Source of the DNA: Desulfuromonas versatilis
Lineage (GTDB): Bacteria; Desulfobacterota; Desulfuromonadia; Desulfuromonadales; NIT-T3
Assembly: GCF_019704135.1 (NCBI RefSeq)
Contig: NZ_AP024355.1
Location: forward strand, 3,479,034-3,543,033
DNA: 64,000 nucleotides
Direction: 5' to 3'
Shown: piece by piece, positions 61,645 through 64,000 of the stretch
Position numbering within the stretch: the stretch's first letter is position 1
Layout: every line of letters begins with the position of its first letter
Translations under genes and position numbers: made by a program
The notes under the pieces: model-generated
What the model was told of the DNA's origin: nothing
The model's input: only the letters and a program-made list of their open reading frames with translations
Database searches by the model: none

Positions 61645-62400
61645 ATGAATACGCAGACCAAGTCCATCCTGGTAATCGACGACAACAAGACCTTCGTCAT
61701 GTACGCGGGGCTGCTGCTCAAGCGCATGGGCTACGAGGTCATTCCCACCGGCAGTGCCCTCGAGGCGTTGAAGCTGCTCAAGATGATGGCCCCCGATGCC
61801 GTCATCCTCGACGTCAACATGCCGACGATGGACGGCATTTCCCTGCTGCGCCAGATCCAGAGCGACCCCGAGCTGGTGGAGGTTCCGGTGATCATGGCCT
61901 CCACGGACAGCTCGGGCAAGACCAAGCAGGAAAGTCGCCGGCTCGGCGCCGCGGAATACCTGCTGAAGCCCCTGACCCCCGACAGCCTGCACCGCGCCAT
62001 CCAGGCCGTGCTGACGCCGGACGGCGTGGAAAAACGCCGGCATTTCCGCATCGCCTTCGCCGGTAAGGTCACCGTGAAAAGCGCGACCGAAAGCCAGGAG
62101 CTGTTTGCGGTAAACCTCTCCCAGGGAGGGATCTATCTGCGCAAGAAGGAGCCGTTGCAGGTCGGCACCCAGGTCGAGATCCACATCGCCGCCGGCGAGA
62201 GGACCGACCTCCGGCTTTCGGGGATGGTGATCTACAAGAAGGACATCTACGACGGCGCCTTCACCACCCTGCCGGGGATGGCCATCCAGTTCAAAACCCC
62301 CGCCCCGCAGACCCAGGAGGAGCTCAAGTCCTTCATCAACGAGCTCGCCGCCCGGGACCTGCTCGAGGAGCAGGAAGAGGTGGTCATCACCATCCAGTAG
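61645..62400 (+). CDS. Response regulator with PilZ domain
   Basis: 251 residues from the ATG at 61645 (GGAGGGG upstream; the ATG at 61621 lacks one). REC domain 1-125: LVIDDNKTF, phospho-acceptor in VILDVNMPTMDG, KPL. PilZ domain about 135-240 with RRHFRI and NLSQGG, the c-di-GMP-binding RxxxR and [DN]xSxxG motifs. It combines phosphorylation and c-di-GMP input; outputs of this kind act on motility or exopolysaccharide. No kinase adjacent. Confidence 0.93.
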   Translation: MNTQTKSILVIDDNKTFVMYAGLLLKRMGYEVIPTGSALEALKLLKMMAPDAVILDVNMPTMDGISLLRQIQSDPELVEVPVIMASTDSSGKTKQESRRLGAAEYLLKPLTPDSLHRAIQAVLTPDGVEKRRHFRIAFAGKVTVKSATESQELFAVNLSQGGIYLRKKEPLQVGTQVEIHIAAGERTDLRLSGMVIYKKDIYDGAFTTLPGMAIQFKTPAPQTQEELKSFINELAARDLLEEQEEVVITIQ

Positions 62401-62437
62401 CCTCCGGCGGGGTACGCCCCCGCTGCGGCAGCCAAAC

Positions 62438-62475
62438 AAGAGCCTCCCGGGTCGCCATGACCGGGAGGTTCTTTT
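62438..62475 (+). terminator. Intrinsic terminator after the REC-PilZ gene
   Basis: 13-bp stem AAGAGCCTCCCGG/CCGGGAGGTTCTT with a T-rich tail. Confidence 0.9.
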
Positions 62476-62660
62476 GCTTTCGTGCAGGCGTTTTTGGCCC
62501 TGGCAGTCAATGGGCGCCTCCATGCCCCAAAATTCCACCATTAATTGAAGATCGACAGCAATTTAAGGCAGCTTTTTCCTGATGTGTGCTCGATGGCCAT
62601 CAGCCAGGGCAACTTCTGGTCTGAGGATCAAGAAGTGCGTCCCTGTTGATCACAGAGCGC

Positions 62661-62696
62661 AAAGAAAAAGCCCCCCATCCGTGGATGGGAGGCTTT
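62661..62696 (-). terminator. Intrinsic terminator of the Fn3-repeat gene
   Basis: Stem AAAGCCCCCCATCC/GGATGGGAGGCTTT with one mismatch; T-rich on the minus strand. The 393-bp gap 62401-62793 holds two terminators and no gene that I see. Confidence 0.8.
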
Positions 62697-62793
62697 CACT
62701 ATTCTCTCGAATATTAAATTAATTATTAAAATAAGTGGCTTGCATCGGCAGGCAACCAGCCCTCCCGCCTATGTTCATTAGGCAGATGCATCT

Positions 62794-64000
62794 CTAATGG
62801 ATGACCCGAATGATGTCCATGCCCTCAAACGGGGTCGATCCAATGTCGCCAGTCACATGCACCGGCACACTTTGCCCCTCCGGGAGTACGGAAATAACGG
62901 CGTCCCTTCTGAATTTAACAGTCAATTTGTCCTCATCCTTGCCGTGATGAATGCTGAACGGCCATGGTTCTGCGGGAACGATCTCTTCGAGGCGAATCGA
63001 AGTGATGTCGACATCCTCGGCCTTATATCCCGCCGGCAGGAAAATATCTACCTTAACCCACGTCCCTTTGGATTTCTGATTCAAAGTTTCAGGCTCAAAC
63101 TTGATATCAGTTTTAATGGCGACCCTAGGGATGTGGGTTGTGAAGGTTGCCAGATTCATCCATTGACCGTAGCGATCCCCGTCAAAGGCCCTGGCTCGCC
63201 AATTGTAAGAGGTTTTGTCAGACAGCGGGGTCTCCAAGGTAACCGAGGTTGTGCCGTCCCCACCTCCAAGAATTCCGGTTTTCGCATCGATCAAAACATT
63301 ATTGCTGTACACCTCAAAATCGTAGGTCAGTTGATCGCTATCGGGATCAATAGCGTTTTTGACCATAAGTGTTGGAGTAAGAATCTCAAGGGTTCGCCCA
63401 TCTGCCGGAGCCAAGAGCAGCGGTGCCCCGGGAGCGTCATTTGCCGTGTTCACCATAAAGGAGGCCATCGGCATCCATTCGCTGAAAACGGTGCCATCAA
63501 AACTTCTGGCCCGCCAGAAATAGGTCTGGTTTTCTACAAGCGCAATAGGCACTTCCCAAGCCGTCACATCAGGCATCTCAACAATGCTGCCTGACTGGGC
63601 AATCAGGTTGGCCAAGGCCGAATCCTGGTAAACCTCGAACTCATACGTTAAAGCGTCACCATCCAAGTCCATCGAATTATGAACCGAGAGGGTCGGCGTA
63701 AACGAATTCACGCCCGTACCGTCGGAGGGGTTGTCCAAGGCGGGGATCGTTGGCGGATCGTTTACAGTATTGGCCATAAATTTAACGACAGTTGACCAGG
63801 CACTCTCAGCCATCCCGTCGCTTGCTTTAACGCGCACAAAGTACCTTGTGTTTTCCTGCAAGCCACTTACGAACCACGTGGTGACATTCACTCCCTCTGC
63901 CACGGCATCCGACCGCATGAGGGTGGCTGAATCAAAGGTCGCTACCGTGTCTACCTCGAAGTAATAAACAAGTGAAGTAGAATCAGGATCCTCACTGTTG
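62794..64000 (-). CDS. Fibronectin type III/Ig-like repeat protein, C-terminal part
   Basis: Open to the window edge, about 402 residues seen. At least three tandem beta-sandwich repeats with recurring D-x-D-x-x-x-L-x-Y-x-F-E-V segments (DPDSTSLVYYFEV, DLDGDALTYEFEV, DPDSDQLTYDFEV) and W-R-A-R-x-F-D-G (NYFWRARSFDG-like, SYNWRARAFDG). A C-terminal domain of another type (FEPETLNQKSKGTWVKVDIFLPAGY) ends it. Such proteins are exported surface or extracellular proteins. Base composition is less GC-rich than in neighbours. The N-terminus and any signal are outside. Confidence 0.88.
   Translation of the reverse strand, partial: NSEDPDSTSLVYYFEVDTVATFDSATLMRSDAVAEGVNVTTWFVSGLQENTRYFVRVKASDGMAESAWSTVVKFMANTVNDPPTIPALDNPSDGTGVNSFTPTLSVHNSMDLDGDALTYEFEVYQDSALANLIAQSGSIVEMPDVTAWEVPIALVENQTYFWRARSFDGTVFSEWMPMASFMVNTANDAPGAPLLLAPADGRTLEILTPTLMVKNAIDPDSDQLTYDFEVYSNNVLIDAKTGILGGGDGTTSVTLETPLSDKTSYNWRARAFDGDRYGQWMNLATFTTHIPRVAIKTDIKFEPETLNQKSKGTWVKVDIFLPAGYKAEDVDITSIRLEEIVPAEPWPFSIHHGKDEDKLTVKFRRDAVISVLPEGQSVPVHVTGDIGSTPFEGMDIIRVIH

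Overview
The window is a GC-rich bacterial chromosome segment. The gene set suggests a Desulfuromonadales/Geobacter-type organism (respiratory anaerobe or facultative aerobe of the old Deltaproteobacteria): an acetate symporter, SatP- and OFA-type carboxylate transporters, periplasmic multiheme cytochromes with a flavocytochrome-like reductase, many two-component systems, a sigma-54 activator, PilZ and GGDEF proteins. The lineage is inferred from gene content only. No rRNA, tRNA or CRISPR array was found.

Layout. 1-9.8 kb: end of an ActP-type acetate symporter, a LysR regulator, a DUF559 nuclease gene enclosed by inverted repeats, asnS, a large sensor kinase, prfC and a REC-GGDEF protein. 9.8-16.9 kb: an accessory block of lower GC. 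It holds a decayed integron-type integrase, a REP-associated (RAYT) transposase flanked by 25-bp inverted repeats, a Tat-exported flavoprotein reductase with its tetraheme cytochrome, and a GHQWRQPLN-type sensor kinase with an unusual winged-helix response regulator. 17-23.3 kb: small proteins, a CPA2 antiporter fused to a PTS EIIA domain, and an LTA-synthase-like sulfatase. 23.4-28 kb: a carboxylate-transport control locus (double-Cache kinase, sigma-54 response regulator, SatP-like transporter). 28-40 kb: an AI-2E-family permease with a cNMP-binding protein, a rubrerythrin-like protein, uvrC, an NrfJ-like lipoprotein, malQ and a HerA-like ATPase. 40-44 kb: DUF302, glutamine cyclotransferase, hydrolase, TerC and Bpt. 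44-47 kb: a GH17-GT2 glucan synthase behind a long structured leader. 47-53 kb: an OFA-family MFS transporter, then a translation-factor cluster (efpL, efp, epmA, epmB). 53-61.5 kb: a slyX/rhodanese/MauE/radical-SAM operon divergent from a caa3-type oxidase operon (SCO1, coxA, coxC, coxD, coxB, ctaB). The end has a REC-PilZ protein and part of an Fn3-repeat protein.

The strongest candidate for an undescribed system is a predicted sigma-54 regulon. Two unrelated carboxylate transporters 25 kb apart (SatP-like at 23.4-24.3 kb, OFA-type MFS at 47.3-49.0 kb) carry the same roughly 52-residue Cys/His-rich N-terminal domain (28 of 52 identical without gaps). Both are preceded by nearly identical -24/-12 promoters (TGGYATGCCCGTTGCTCTT), and upstream of both lie 16-bp palindromes TTYGCA-N4-TGCRAW. 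A sigma-54 response regulator gene ends four bases from two of those palindromes, which makes it the natural candidate activator.

Two further candidates are single-gene mobile cassettes: the DUF559 gene (37-bp inverted repeats, 33/37 identical, plus a solo repeat at 18.5 kb) and the RAYT gene (25-bp inverted repeats, 24/25 identical). In both, the 3' end of the gene is encoded inside the repeat.
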